DNA of 64,000 nucleotides, taken from Desulfosporosinus sp. HMP52 (lineage in GTDB: Bacteria > Bacillota > Desulfitobacteriia > Desulfitobacteriales > Desulfitobacteriaceae). Below, one piece after another: positions 51,408-60,587 of the stretch (the first letter of the stretch is position 1; every line of letters starts with the position of its first letter). Where the stretch lies: NCBI RefSeq assembly GCF_000765145.1, contig NZ_JMGA01000009.1:1-64000 (forward strand), written 5' to 3'. The notes under the pieces were generated by a model, which did not search any database, was not told the DNA's origin, and saw nothing but the letters and a program-made list of their open reading frames with translations. The position numbers and the translations under genes were made by a program.

Positions 51408-52889
51408 TTGAGCAGTTTTACTTACCGAGCGCCCCAGACAGTGGACGAGACTTTGGGTATTTTGCAGGAACAAGGGGTTAAAGCACGTGTTGCAGCGGGA
51501 TGCACTAATATTTTGCCTGATATTGAGTCGAAAAAGATTACTGAGTGTCTTCTGGTAGATATCAGTGGTCTGGATGAACTAAAGGGTATTCACCTAATTG
51601 ACAACAAAATAACTATTGGTGCCCTGACGACGATTGATCAATTAATCCATTCTGAGGTTATTGAAGAAAATGCTTTTGTTCTGTGGCAAGCTTGCCGTCA
51701 ATTTGCTGATCCTTTAGTTCGCAATCGGGCGACTCTTTGTGGAAATATGGCCAAACCTTCCCCGGCAGCTGATGGTGTAGTTCCCTTATTGGCCTTGGAG
51801 GCTACTGTAACTGTAGGGAGTTTGACAACGGGGAAAAGGGATCTGCCAATAGAAGAATTTTTGGTCGGACCGGGAAGAAGTGCTTTAAAGCCTGATGAAT
51901 TAATCCTTTCCGTGTCTTTCCAAGGGAATAAACCCTTAGGTTCTTTCACCAAGTTCGGTTTAAGGAAGGCCATGGCCATTTCGCTGATTAATATTGCAGT
52001 TGTGCTTGAGATGAAAGATGAAACCATTGTCAAAGCTAGAATTGCTTTGGGGTCTGTTGCTCCGACAGCGGTAAGGGCTAGGCAAACAGAAGCTTTCTTA
52101 TGCGGACGAGAAATTACCCCTGAGGTACTAGTCCAAGCAGCAGAACTGGTTCAAACGGAAATAAATCCAATTGGAGATATTCGTGCTTCTCGTGAATATC
52201 GACTACATTTAGCCGGTGTCTTGCTTCGACGAACTATTGAAGCTGCCATGGTACCCGTTAGTGAACTTGCTCAAAAGCAATTGTCGGACGACAACGACAG
52301 GGCTGAAAGTTCACAACCGGCTCAGGCCATACAAGAAGATTTAGAGGATGAAGGGGAGGGGATCCCCTCTAAAGTAGAAATTGAGGCTGCCCGCCCACTT
52401 GACCCAGAAGGCTCACGTATAAATGAAGTTGCCATAAGGGTGAAGGTTAACGGTATCGAGATTAGAGCGTCTGTTTTGCCGGAAGCATCTTTGTTGGAAT
52501 TTTTACGTGATCAGGTCAGAAGTTTTGATGTAAAGTGTGGGTGCAAAAAAGGAGACTGTGGAACTTGTACCGTGGTTTTTGCAGGGAAAGCCGTTAAATC
52601 CTGCTTGGTTCTGGCAGCCCAGGCTCATCAGCAAGAGATTTGGACATTGAAGGGTATGGAGAACGATCAACTAATGCATGATCTGCAGGAAAGCTTTGCT
52701 AAGCATGGCGCGGTGCAGTGTGGATTTTGTACACCAGGCATGCTGGTTACGGCCAAAAGTTTCTTAGAACAGGAACCTTATCCAAGTCGAGAGCAAATCA
52801 AGGCAGCTCTTGCGGGTAATCTCTGTCGTTGTACCGGTTATAAGAAAATCGTTGATGCTGTCTCAGCTGTTGCAGGCGCGCGTGTATAA
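51408..52889 (+). CDS. Molybdenum hydroxylase subunit with FAD domain fused N-terminally to [2Fe-2S] domain
   Basis: 493 residues. The FAD part (about 1-285) is CoxM-like, but its first motif is AAGCTNILPDI in place of AGGTDLL, and its second TLCGNMAKPSPAADGVVP. A charged linker (about 285-345) follows. The [2Fe-2S] part (about 345-490) has KCGCKKGDCGTCTVVFAG, CGFCTPG and NLCRCTGYKK, so both clusters are complete. Known one-piece xanthine dehydrogenases have the order iron-sulfur, FAD, Moco; the order here is reversed. TTG start with AGGAGG 11 bases upstream. The Moco subunit follows after 15 bases, so the two form an enzyme. Confidence 0.85.
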   Translation: MSSFTYRAPQTVDETLGILQEQGVKARVAAGCTNILPDIESKKITECLLVDISGLDELKGIHLIDNKITIGALTTIDQLIHSEVIEENAFVLWQACRQFADPLVRNRATLCGNMAKPSPAADGVVPLLALEATVTVGSLTTGKRDLPIEEFLVGPGRSALKPDELILSVSFQGNKPLGSFTKFGLRKAMAISLINIAVVLEMKDETIVKARIALGSVAPTAVRARQTEAFLCGREITPEVLVQAAELVQTEINPIGDIRASREYRLHLAGVLLRRTIEAAMVPVSELAQKQLSDDNDRAESSQPAQAIQEDLEDEGEGIPSKVEIEAARPLDPEGSRINEVAIRVKVNGIEIRASVLPEASLLEFLRDQVRSFDVKCGCKKGDCGTCTVVFAGKAVKSCLVLAAQAHQQEIWTLKGMENDQLMHDLQESFAKHGAVQCGFCTPGMLVTAKSFLEQEPYPSREQIKAALAGNLCRCTGYKKIVDAVSAVAGARV

Positions 52890-52904
52890 AAGGGGGTCAA
52901 GAAT

Positions 52905-55190
52905 ATGGAAACAACTGTTGTTGGCAAGGGACTGCCAAAGTTTGATGCTTATACCAAAGCTAAAGGAAATATTGCCTACGCAGATGACTTTAGTCTGCCG
53001 GGAATGCTGTATGCCAAAGTTCTACGCAGTAAGTATCCCGCGGCAAAGATAATCTCCATCAACACTGCCCGGGCAGAGTTACTCCCGGGAGTTCATACGG
53101 TCATGACCAGTAAAGATGTACCCCACAATAATTTGCGGGCCAAATTCGGTCAGAGTACGGATATTGGACCTAATTTTGAAGGGTTATACCGAGTATTAGC
53201 TGAAGAAAAAGTGCGATTTTTAGGAGAGGCCATTGCTCTTGTCGCAGCGGACAGTGAGAAGATTGCTGAAGAGGCCCTAACACTAATTGATGTGATTTAT
53301 GAGCAGTTACCCGGAGTATTTGATCCCATCGAAGCCCTTAAGCCAGACGCTTATCTCGTCGGAGATAATGACACTAATCTGGTTTCCCAATTTAAAATTC
53401 GTCAGGGCGACGTTGCAACGGCCTTTGAAAGCGCAGATGTGATTGTCGAAAACACCTACCGGGTACCTTTTAAAGACCATGCCTTTCTTGAACCGGAAGC
53501 CGGCGTAGCCTGGGTGGATGAGAATGGGATCATCACTATTCGAGTTTGCACCCAAGTCATTGAACATTTCCGAACTGTAGCTGAGGTTTTAGGCATACCC
53601 CATAATCATGTGCGGGTTATCGGCACTTGGGTGGGAGGGGGCTTCGGGGGGAAAGAAGATATTTCAGTTGAGAGTTTTCTGGCCCTGCTAGCCTGGAAAA
53701 CCAAGCAACCTGTTAAGCTGACCTACACTCGGGAGGAATCCTTTCTTGCACACAGCAAGCGCCATCCTTTTGTCATGAAATACAAAACAGGGGCGACTAA
53801 GGATGGGATGCTTGTAGCGCTGGAGGCAGAATTAATCGCGGACGCCGGAGCTTATACCTATTTATCCCCTTGGGTTTTACTCTATGCCACAGTGAATGCA
53901 GCGGGTCCCTATAACATACCCCATGTCAAAGTGGACACGGTTGCTGTTCTTACCAACAATCCTTTTAGCAGCGCTTATCGGGGGTTTGGCGCTGTCCAGC
54001 CTAATTTTGCTTATGAATCTCAAATGGATGAATTAGCCCGGATTCTAGACTTAGATCCCTTGACTATACGACTTAAGAACTGTCTGCGGCAAGGAGATAC
54101 TTTGACAACGGGAGCGGATTTTGGAGGGAGTGTCGCAGTTCAAGAGGTAGCGGAGAAAGCTTGGCAGGCCTTAGGCCCAAAAAGAGCAGACCCCGGTAAA
54201 CACATTAAACTTGGTCGGGGCTTGGCAGTAGGTATGATGAGCTATGGTCGTCTAACCTTCCTGCATGACACTTCCAGATCCTACATTAAACTTGAACTTG
54301 ATGGCAGCGTGCTGATGCGCTCGGGTATTCCTGATCTGGGGGCAGGTCAAGCTCAGGCCTTAGTCCAAATTGCTGCCGAAGAACTTGGGGTACCTTTAGA
54401 AAAAATTAAAATTTTCACTTCAGACACCTCCTTGACTCCCTTGGCGGGCACTTCTACGGCCACCAGACAGCTCTATATGTCAGGTAATGCGACCTTAAAA
54501 GCAGCTCGAGAGGTTAAGGAACGCTTGATAGATAAAGCGTCAGTGATGTTAAATGCAGATAAAACTGACTTAAAATTTGTCAATGAGAAAATCCTCCGGA
54601 TCAGCGAACCTGATAAGTATTTAGCTCTGAGCGCGGTTATAGGGCAATGCTCTACTGATGGAGATGAGCTATACAGTGAAGCCCAGTTTAATGCGCCTTT
54701 TACAGAGGTTCCGGTTTCAGATGTGATTACTGGACAAACCTTTGCTGATTTTACCTTCGGAGCCTATGCCGTTGAGGTGGCTGTTGATGAGGAAACCGGA
54801 GCAGTTAATGTGGAAAGAGCTGTAACCTGCTATGACGTTGGCAAAGCCATAAATCCTCTTAATGTTGAGGGACAGCTGGAGGGCGGCGGTGTAGATTCCA
54901 TTGGCTATGCGCTGACAGAGAACTTTGAGGTGGAGCAAGGCTATCTAAAGAGCCATTCCTTAGCGGAGTATCTTTTACCGACAGCCTTGGATGTTCCGGA
55001 CATTGAGACAATTTTAGTAGAATCAGGTGCCGGAATTGGGCCCTATGGAGCGAAAGGGATCGGGGAACCGGCTTGTAATGCCATGGCCCCGGCGATTATC
55101 AATGCTATCCGTGATGCCGTCGGTGTAAGAATCACTTCCTTGCCGGCGACTTCTGAGAAAGTTCTTTTTGCAATGCTCTCTCAGAATTAA
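52905..55190 (+). CDS. Molybdenum hydroxylase, Moco-binding subunit (third enzyme)
   Basis: 761 residues. VVGKGLPKFDAYTKAKGNIAY at the start, GGGFGGKED (Glu kept), YRGFGAVQ (substrate-type Arg kept), DVGKAINP, and GIGEPACN with the catalytic Glu near the C-terminus. The two kept residues are those that orient purines in xanthine oxidase, so a purine is a sensible substrate. Partner subunit is the FAD/[2Fe-2S] fusion just upstream. A gap of 227 bases to the ABC transporter gene carries no obvious feature. Confidence 0.85.
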   Translation: METTVVGKGLPKFDAYTKAKGNIAYADDFSLPGMLYAKVLRSKYPAAKIISINTARAELLPGVHTVMTSKDVPHNNLRAKFGQSTDIGPNFEGLYRVLAEEKVRFLGEAIALVAADSEKIAEEALTLIDVIYEQLPGVFDPIEALKPDAYLVGDNDTNLVSQFKIRQGDVATAFESADVIVENTYRVPFKDHAFLEPEAGVAWVDENGIITIRVCTQVIEHFRTVAEVLGIPHNHVRVIGTWVGGGFGGKEDISVESFLALLAWKTKQPVKLTYTREESFLAHSKRHPFVMKYKTGATKDGMLVALEAELIADAGAYTYLSPWVLLYATVNAAGPYNIPHVKVDTVAVLTNNPFSSAYRGFGAVQPNFAYESQMDELARILDLDPLTIRLKNCLRQGDTLTTGADFGGSVAVQEVAEKAWQALGPKRADPGKHIKLGRGLAVGMMSYGRLTFLHDTSRSYIKLELDGSVLMRSGIPDLGAGQAQALVQIAAEELGVPLEKIKIFTSDTSLTPLAGTSTATRQLYMSGNATLKAAREVKERLIDKASVMLNADKTDLKFVNEKILRISEPDKYLALSAVIGQCSTDGDELYSEAQFNAPFTEVPVSDVITGQTFADFTFGAYAVEVAVDEETGAVNVERAVTCYDVGKAINPLNVEGQLEGGGVDSIGYALTENFEVEQGYLKSHSLAEYLLPTALDVPDIETILVESGAGIGPYGAKGIGEPACNAMAPAIINAIRDAVGVRITSLPATSEKVLFAMLSQN

Positions 55191-55416
55191 GTAAAGCTCA
55201 CGCAAACCTTGGCGGACGGTGTTCGCTCTACAGCAACTGCTTAAGTTACTTTGGCGAGGTTTAAATATATTTCGCAAAAGTAACTGGAGAATAGCAGAAA
55301 ACTAAAAAGGAGGGATCCTTCAGATTAGTTAAGTAGGGTTGGTTAGGTGTAAGACGGTGGTAACTTGATAAGACGGCGGCAAGGTAATTAGTACACAAAA
55401 AAGAAGGAGGTAGATT

Positions 55417-56631
55417 TTGAGAATGAAGAGACTGAGTAAACTATCCATTAAGTTATTGGCTTTAATGATGGTATTTTCTCTCGTTGCCGGTTGCGGTTCA
55501 CAAGGAACTGCGAGTGCCCCTAAAACCGAGAATAAAACAGTCAAAATTGCTTTTCTTGGGCCTTTGACAGGTTCTAACGCCATGCAAGGGGTTGGGGCTC
55601 GCAATGCTTTTCAATTAGCGATTAAACAAGCGAATGACTCTGGCAAACTGGCCTATAAGCTGGAAGTTGTGGATTTGGACGATGCCTCCAATCCCGGAAC
55701 CGGAGCCTCAGCAGCGCAGAAAGCCGTTGCGGACCCGGATGTCTTAGCGGCAGTGGGACATTGGAATTCCCCGGTTGCCGAAGCAACAATACCTATCTTT
55801 AAATCAGCTGGAATCCCCTTGGTTATCTGGGGTGCCATTGGACCTAAACTTACAAGTGCTGATAATTATCCTTATGTTACAAGGGTTGCGCCTACTCAAG
55901 TTCAGGAAAATGCTCCTCTGGCGGCCTTTGCCATTAAGGACTTAGGACGCAAAAAGTGGGCTATTATCTCGGATACCAGCACTTATGGTAAAAGCAACAC
56001 AGATGCTTGGAAAAACGAATTGGCCAAGTCTCCTGGTACAGAAGTAGTTTCTGTGGATGAAATTCAAGTGGGTCAAATCGACTTCCGACCTATTCTCAGT
56101 AAAATCAAAAATCAAAATGTCGATGCTATCTACTTCGGTGGAGTCGTGATGGAAGGCGCTATGGTTCGACGTCAAGCTAACGAACTGGGATTAAACAATA
56201 CTTTGCTCGTGGGTATCTCCGGTATCTTGGATGACAAATATATTGAAACCGCCGGCAGCGAAGCCGCTGAAGGGGTTATTGCTACTAAGCCTGGTAAGGA
56301 CGTAAGCGAGATGGCAGGCGGTAAAGCCTTTGATGAAGCTTATACACAAGCTGGCTATAAGGAACCTTATGGTGCTTATGGTCCCTATGCCTATGATGCA
56401 GCAAATATAGTGGTGGAAGCCTTGAAACAAGCCGGTTCAGATAAGAAGGCCTTAGTAGAGGCAATTACTAAAGCTAAACATGACGGACTACTGGGTACCA
56501 CAACCTTTAATGAAGTGGGCCAAACCACTAACATTGCCAGTACTATTTCAGTTGTTCAAGATGGAAAATGGGTTGCTTGGGACGCTTCAAAATACAAGAG
56601 CGGAGAACGTAAATTGCCGGGTGCTAAATAA
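55417..56631 (+). CDS. ABC transporter substrate-binding lipoprotein (LivK-like)
   Basis: 404 residues (398 mature). A lipoprotein signal with basic start, hydrophobic stretch and lipobox LVAGC (Cys26 in the TTG-start numbering). The mature part is a type I periplasmic-binding fold: KIAFLGPLTGSNAMQGVGARNAFQLAI and AAVGHWNSPVAEATIPIF match the branched-chain amino acid/amide (HAAT) family. A TTG at 55417 is 6 bases after AGGAGG and an ATG lies two codons further; either could be used. Other genes of the transporter follow only after the fourth molybdenum hydroxylase. The ligand is unknown; a purine or ureide is inferred from context. Confidence 0.87.
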   Translation: MRMKRLSKLSIKLLALMMVFSLVAGCGSQGTASAPKTENKTVKIAFLGPLTGSNAMQGVGARNAFQLAIKQANDSGKLAYKLEVVDLDDASNPGTGASAAQKAVADPDVLAAVGHWNSPVAEATIPIFKSAGIPLVIWGAIGPKLTSADNYPYVTRVAPTQVQENAPLAAFAIKDLGRKKWAIISDTSTYGKSNTDAWKNELAKSPGTEVVSVDEIQVGQIDFRPILSKIKNQNVDAIYFGGVVMEGAMVRRQANELGLNNTLLVGISGILDDKYIETAGSEAAEGVIATKPGKDVSEMAGGKAFDEAYTQAGYKEPYGAYGPYAYDAANIVVEALKQAGSDKKALVEAITKAKHDGLLGTTTFNEVGQTTNIASTISVVQDGKWVAWDASKYKSGERKLPGAK

Positions 56632-56649
56632 CCTGTTGATTAACCATCC

Positions 56650-56680
56650 CTTAGGTGGGGGAGTCTACCCTCCACCTAAG
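56650..56680 (+). terminator. Hairpin after the binding-protein gene
   Basis: CTTAGGTGG (56650-56658) pairs with CCACCTAAG (56672-56680). No T-run follows. Such hairpins after binding-protein genes often protect an abundant 5' message segment. Confidence 0.55.
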
Positions 56681-56840
56681 TGGAGCACAGGGCAGCAATT
56701 CCACTATGCGAAGTGGAAAGTTCACAGTCGGATGAAGGAATAGAGTAGATAACTTCTTGCCGACTCTTCAATGATAATTGTTTCAGTTGGTAAGAAGCCT
56801 TTAAAGGTGAAGATGATAGCAGATTGAGGGGGAGTATTAA

Positions 56841-59186
56841 ATGGATTTTCAGGTAATAGGCAAAGTATTACCACGAAAAGATGGAATCGCCAAGGTCTGC
56901 GGTAAAGAACCCTTTGCAAGTGATATTGTGGTTCCGCATATGTTATACGCAGTGACTTTACGAAGTGAACACGCCCACGCTGAGATTATTAAGATTGATA
57001 CTTCGGAAGCTGAAAGCATGGGGGCAGTTTGTATAACTCCTACTGAAGTCCCGGACTTTACTTATAATGAACGAACCGTCAGTATCCCTGAAAAAACTTT
57101 CTGTGACCGCAAAGTTTTACCTAGGCGTGTCCGTCATGTTGGTGAAGCCATAGCTGCTGTAGCGGCCGAGACAGAGGAACTGGCTTTTCGAGCTATGCAG
57201 GCCATTAAAGTTGAGTATAATGTCTTGCCCTCTGTGTTGGATCCTGAGGAGGCCATGCAGCCAGAGGCTGCATCTCTCTATGATGAAATCCTATTAGGAA
57301 AACAACAGCTTAAAGTTAAGAATAATGTAGCCTGCGAACGTAATATTGTCATTGGTGATCCGGAAGCTGGTTTTGCTGCTGCAGATTATATCGTTGAACG
57401 GGACTATGATTTGCCGAGGATTTATCATCATCAAATGGAGACTAAAACTGTGGTTTGTCAACCGGAAGCCAACGGCGGCATTACAATCTGGACCACAACC
57501 CAAACAATTCACAATGTGCGTCAACTGTTAGGCCAGATTTTTGAGCTGCCTTTAAGCAAGATTAACGTTAAGAAACTGAGTATTGGCGGATCCTTTGGTT
57601 CTAGTATCCAGATGAATTCCATGATCCCCATTTGTGTCGCTTTAGCCTTGAAGGCCCGATGTCCTGTCAAGCTGGTTAGCAGTCGGGAAGATGATATCCA
57701 TGACCATGTGAAATTTCCGGCTCGTATTAAGTTAAAAGTAGGTGTAACGAAGGACGCTAAAATAGTAGCAGCAGATATGCGGGTTCTTGTCGATATCGGT
57801 GCCCATCAAATCAATTCTTATCCTCTCCTGGGCTGTATGTCCGGCTGGTACGCTTCCTTATACAAGTGGCAGGATTTTCGATTTGACGGTACGGCAGTCT
57901 ATACAAATAAGGTACCGGGCTGTGCTATGCAAGGGTACGGCAATCCTGAGGTTAACTTCGCTGTGGAGTCCCATATGGATGTTATAGCCAATGAGTGTGG
58001 TTTTGACCCGATTGAGTTTCGGCTGAAAAACTATGTGGGTATTGGCGATGAATTTTGGGGTCAAGGCCCCACGGTAAAATCCATTATTAAAAGTTGCGGT
58101 GTCGAAGAAATGCTGACGGTGGGCGCTGAGAAAATAGGGTGGAGTGAGCGTCGATCCAGCCAAGCCAAAACTGGACGTTACCGCAAAGGGGTGGGTATCG
58201 CTCGTGGTTTTCATACTTCAGGCACAGGTGGTCCTAAACCAGGAGAAGTTATTGATTATTCCAGTGCTACGATTAAAATCAATGAAGATGGAACGGTAGA
58301 TGTATTGTCTCCGGTGATGGATTTAGGCGGTGGCACAGGGGAGGCCACGGTTAAAGTAGTTGCTGAGCTGCTCAAAGTCCCCTATGACAAAGTAGAACTG
58401 GCAATTGTGGACACTAGAACAACAGGCTATGATGTGAATACCCATGCTACCCGGGGTGTCTACTGTGGCTGCGGTGCTGCATTGCACGTGGCAAAACAAG
58501 TCAAGATTAAGCTCTTAGAGTTTGCCTCCCGAATTTTGGAGGAAAATCCTGACGATTTGGACTTGAGTTATGAGCCGGAAGATAACAAAACCATAATTCA
58601 TGTTAAGAGATTTAAACAAAAACAAATAAGTATTGGTGAAGTTGCCAAGCTGGCCCAAATTTATAGTTGGGGTACCATAGCAGTTTCAGACAGTTATCGG
58701 CAGAGAAACTGCCCACCCTGTTTCGTCGCTCATTTTATTGAGGTAGAAGTTGATACCTGGACAGGAATCGTTAAGGTTCCGAGAGCTATACTGCTCGCGG
58801 ATTCCGGAACCCCTATTAATCCGGATATGCTGGAAGGCCAGTTAATTGGCTCTTTATCCAGAGGGCTAGGGTATGCTGCCTATGAAAGTACGGAAAATGA
58901 TTTGGAAACAGGTAAGCTGTTATGTGGGGGCTTCATCACGGATAATAAGATTCCCACCAGCTGCGAGATGCCTTTAATGGATAATATTCAAGTATATTTT
59001 GCCCATACCTATGAGCCTACCGGGCCTTTCGGGGCTAAAGGAATTGGTGAGGCAGCGCTGAATTCCGTGGCTGCAGCTTATGCTAATGCTATTTACAATG
59101 CAATAGGTATTAGATTTTACCAGACTCCTATTACACCGGAAAGAATCCTGCAGGCCCTGGAAGGAGGTGCCTCCGTTGAAAACTAA
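56841..59186 (+). CDS. Molybdenum hydroxylase, Moco-binding subunit (fourth enzyme, divergent)
   Basis: 781 residues. VIGKVLPRKDGIAKVCGKEPF at the start and GIGEAALN with the catalytic Glu near the end mark the family, so it should be active. The Moco loop is GGSFGSSIQ instead of GGGFGGKE, and the substrate loop is MQGYGNPE instead of FRGFGGPQ, so the Glu and Arg that hold purines in xanthine oxidase are both lost. It must handle a different or differently bound substrate. TTGAGGGGGAG precedes the ATG. FAD and iron-sulfur subunit genes follow with overlaps. Confidence 0.85.
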   Translation: MDFQVIGKVLPRKDGIAKVCGKEPFASDIVVPHMLYAVTLRSEHAHAEIIKIDTSEAESMGAVCITPTEVPDFTYNERTVSIPEKTFCDRKVLPRRVRHVGEAIAAVAAETEELAFRAMQAIKVEYNVLPSVLDPEEAMQPEAASLYDEILLGKQQLKVKNNVACERNIVIGDPEAGFAAADYIVERDYDLPRIYHHQMETKTVVCQPEANGGITIWTTTQTIHNVRQLLGQIFELPLSKINVKKLSIGGSFGSSIQMNSMIPICVALALKARCPVKLVSSREDDIHDHVKFPARIKLKVGVTKDAKIVAADMRVLVDIGAHQINSYPLLGCMSGWYASLYKWQDFRFDGTAVYTNKVPGCAMQGYGNPEVNFAVESHMDVIANECGFDPIEFRLKNYVGIGDEFWGQGPTVKSIIKSCGVEEMLTVGAEKIGWSERRSSQAKTGRYRKGVGIARGFHTSGTGGPKPGEVIDYSSATIKINEDGTVDVLSPVMDLGGGTGEATVKVVAELLKVPYDKVELAIVDTRTTGYDVNTHATRGVYCGCGAALHVAKQVKIKLLEFASRILEENPDDLDLSYEPEDNKTIIHVKRFKQKQISIGEVAKLAQIYSWGTIAVSDSYRQRNCPPCFVAHFIEVEVDTWTGIVKVPRAILLADSGTPINPDMLEGQLIGSLSRGLGYAAYESTENDLETGKLLCGGFITDNKIPTSCEMPLMDNIQVYFAHTYEPTGPFGAKGIGEAALNSVAAAYANAIYNAIGIRFYQTPITPERILQALEGGASVEN

Positions 59187-60066
59187 TACAAAAATCTTGA
59201 CGTCAGAATTTGAATATCTGGAATGTCCAACCCTAGCGGAAGCTTTAAACTGTCTGTCGAAGTACAATGGCAAGGCTAAAATTCTTGCAGGGGGGACTGA
59301 CTTATTGATAAAAATGAAAAGTGGTCTGCTCCAATGCCAATACCTTATTTTTGTGAAGAAGATTGAAGCCCTGAATTATCTTATCTCAGACAAGAAAACC
59401 TTGAGGATCGGGCCAATGATCAACTTAAGGAGCATTGAAAAGAATGAACAGGTCAAGGCCTATTACAGTGCTTTGTTTGAAGCGGTTCGTTCAATGGCAG
59501 CTACCTCAGTGAAAAATATGGCGACCATTGGTGGAAACCTCTGTAATGGTTCACCGGCTGCAGATACCGCGCCTCCACTGCTGGTCTATGGCGCAACTCT
59601 GAAATTATCCAGTATGCGGGGAGATAGAATTGTTCCGGTCGAAGAATTTTTCCTGGGGCCTAGTCAAACTGTTTTAGAGAGTGATGAACTGCTAACAGAA
59701 ATATGTCTGCCTGATTTAGGAGACCAAGTTGGCAGCAGCTTTCTCAAGTTGGGGAGGGTATCAGCTGATATCGCCAAAATTAATGTTGCTGTCTGTTTAA
59801 ATCGCAACGGCAAGACTGTCGGCAATTGTAGGATTGCCTTCGGCTCTGTAGCGCCGACACCGATTAGAATACCTGAGGCAGAAGAAATCCTTAAGGGTCA
59901 AGAAATGAGCGACGAGTTAATAGTCAAAGCTGCCAAGGCTGCGGCTGGCCTAATCAAACCGATTACCGACAAACGGTCAACGAATAGCTATCGTCAACAA
60001 GTAAGTAAAGTGATCTTGGAAGAGGGTATACGGTCAGCATGGCAGCGGGCTGGAGGTGAGCTGTAA
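59176..60066 (+). CDS. Molybdenum hydroxylase, FAD subunit (fourth enzyme)
   Basis: 296 residues from a TTG at 59176, eight bases after GGAGG; a GTG at 59167 directly abuts the GGAGG and is less likely. FAD motifs ILAGGTDLLIKM and TIGGNLCNGSPAADTAPP are intact. The C-terminal domain ends with TNSYRQQVSKVIL. It overlaps the Moco gene by 11 bases and shares one base with the start of the next gene (TAATG). Confidence 0.88.
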   Translation: MKTNTKILTSEFEYLECPTLAEALNCLSKYNGKAKILAGGTDLLIKMKSGLLQCQYLIFVKKIEALNYLISDKKTLRIGPMINLRSIEKNEQVKAYYSALFEAVRSMAATSVKNMATIGGNLCNGSPAADTAPPLLVYGATLKLSSMRGDRIVPVEEFFLGPSQTVLESDELLTEICLPDLGDQVGSSFLKLGRVSADIAKINVAVCLNRNGKTVGNCRIAFGSVAPTPIRIPEAEEILKGQEMSDELIVKAAKAAAGLIKPITDKRSTNSYRQQVSKVILEEGIRSAWQRAGGEL

Positions 60067-60560
60067 TGGAGAAAAGGTTAATTAAAGTCACCATTAACGG
60101 TAAGTTACGAGAATTGTTCGTTAAGTCGAATGATCTCCTTCTCAATGTTTTGCGCAATGATTTAAACCTCATGGGTACCAAGTACGGTTGTGGTATCGGA
60201 GAGTGCGGAGCTTGTACAGTGCTCTTAGATGGCCAAACCGTCTTAGCTTGCCTTATTTTAGCTGTAACGGTTGACGGTCAAGAAATTACTACTATAGAAG
60301 GAATGGGTGATCCTGTTCAGCTGCATCCTCTTCAGGAGTCCTTCATTGAGCATGGCGCTGTGCAATGCGGCTTTTGTACCCCGGGGATGTTGTTGGCAGG
60401 TGAGGCCTTACTTAAGGAAAATCCTAATCCTAGTGAAGAAGAAATTCGCGAGTATCTGAGGGGTAATCTTTGTCGATGCACCGGTTATGCAGCAATCGTT
60501 AAGGCAATTAAGTCGGAAGCAAAATCTCAGAGTGCTGACCCGGGTACCCTCAGTGAATAA
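60066..60560 (+). CDS. Molybdenum hydroxylase, [2Fe-2S] subunit (fourth enzyme)
   Basis: 164 residues with both clusters: GCGIGECGACTVLLDG and, further on, CGFCTPG with NLCRCTGYAAI. ATG at 60066 overlaps the stop of the FAD gene; GGAGGTGAG precedes it. It completes a Moco-FAD-[2Fe-2S] operon with the same gene order as xdhABC and is followed after 27 bases by the transporter permeases. Confidence 0.9.
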   Translation: MEKRLIKVTINGKLRELFVKSNDLLLNVLRNDLNLMGTKYGCGIGECGACTVLLDGQTVLACLILAVTVDGQEITTIEGMGDPVQLHPLQESFIEHGAVQCGFCTPGMLLAGEALLKENPNPSEEEIREYLRGNLCRCTGYAAIVKAIKSEAKSQSADPGTLSE

Positions 60561-60587
60561 GACTAAACAAAAAGGAGGTTGGGGCTT

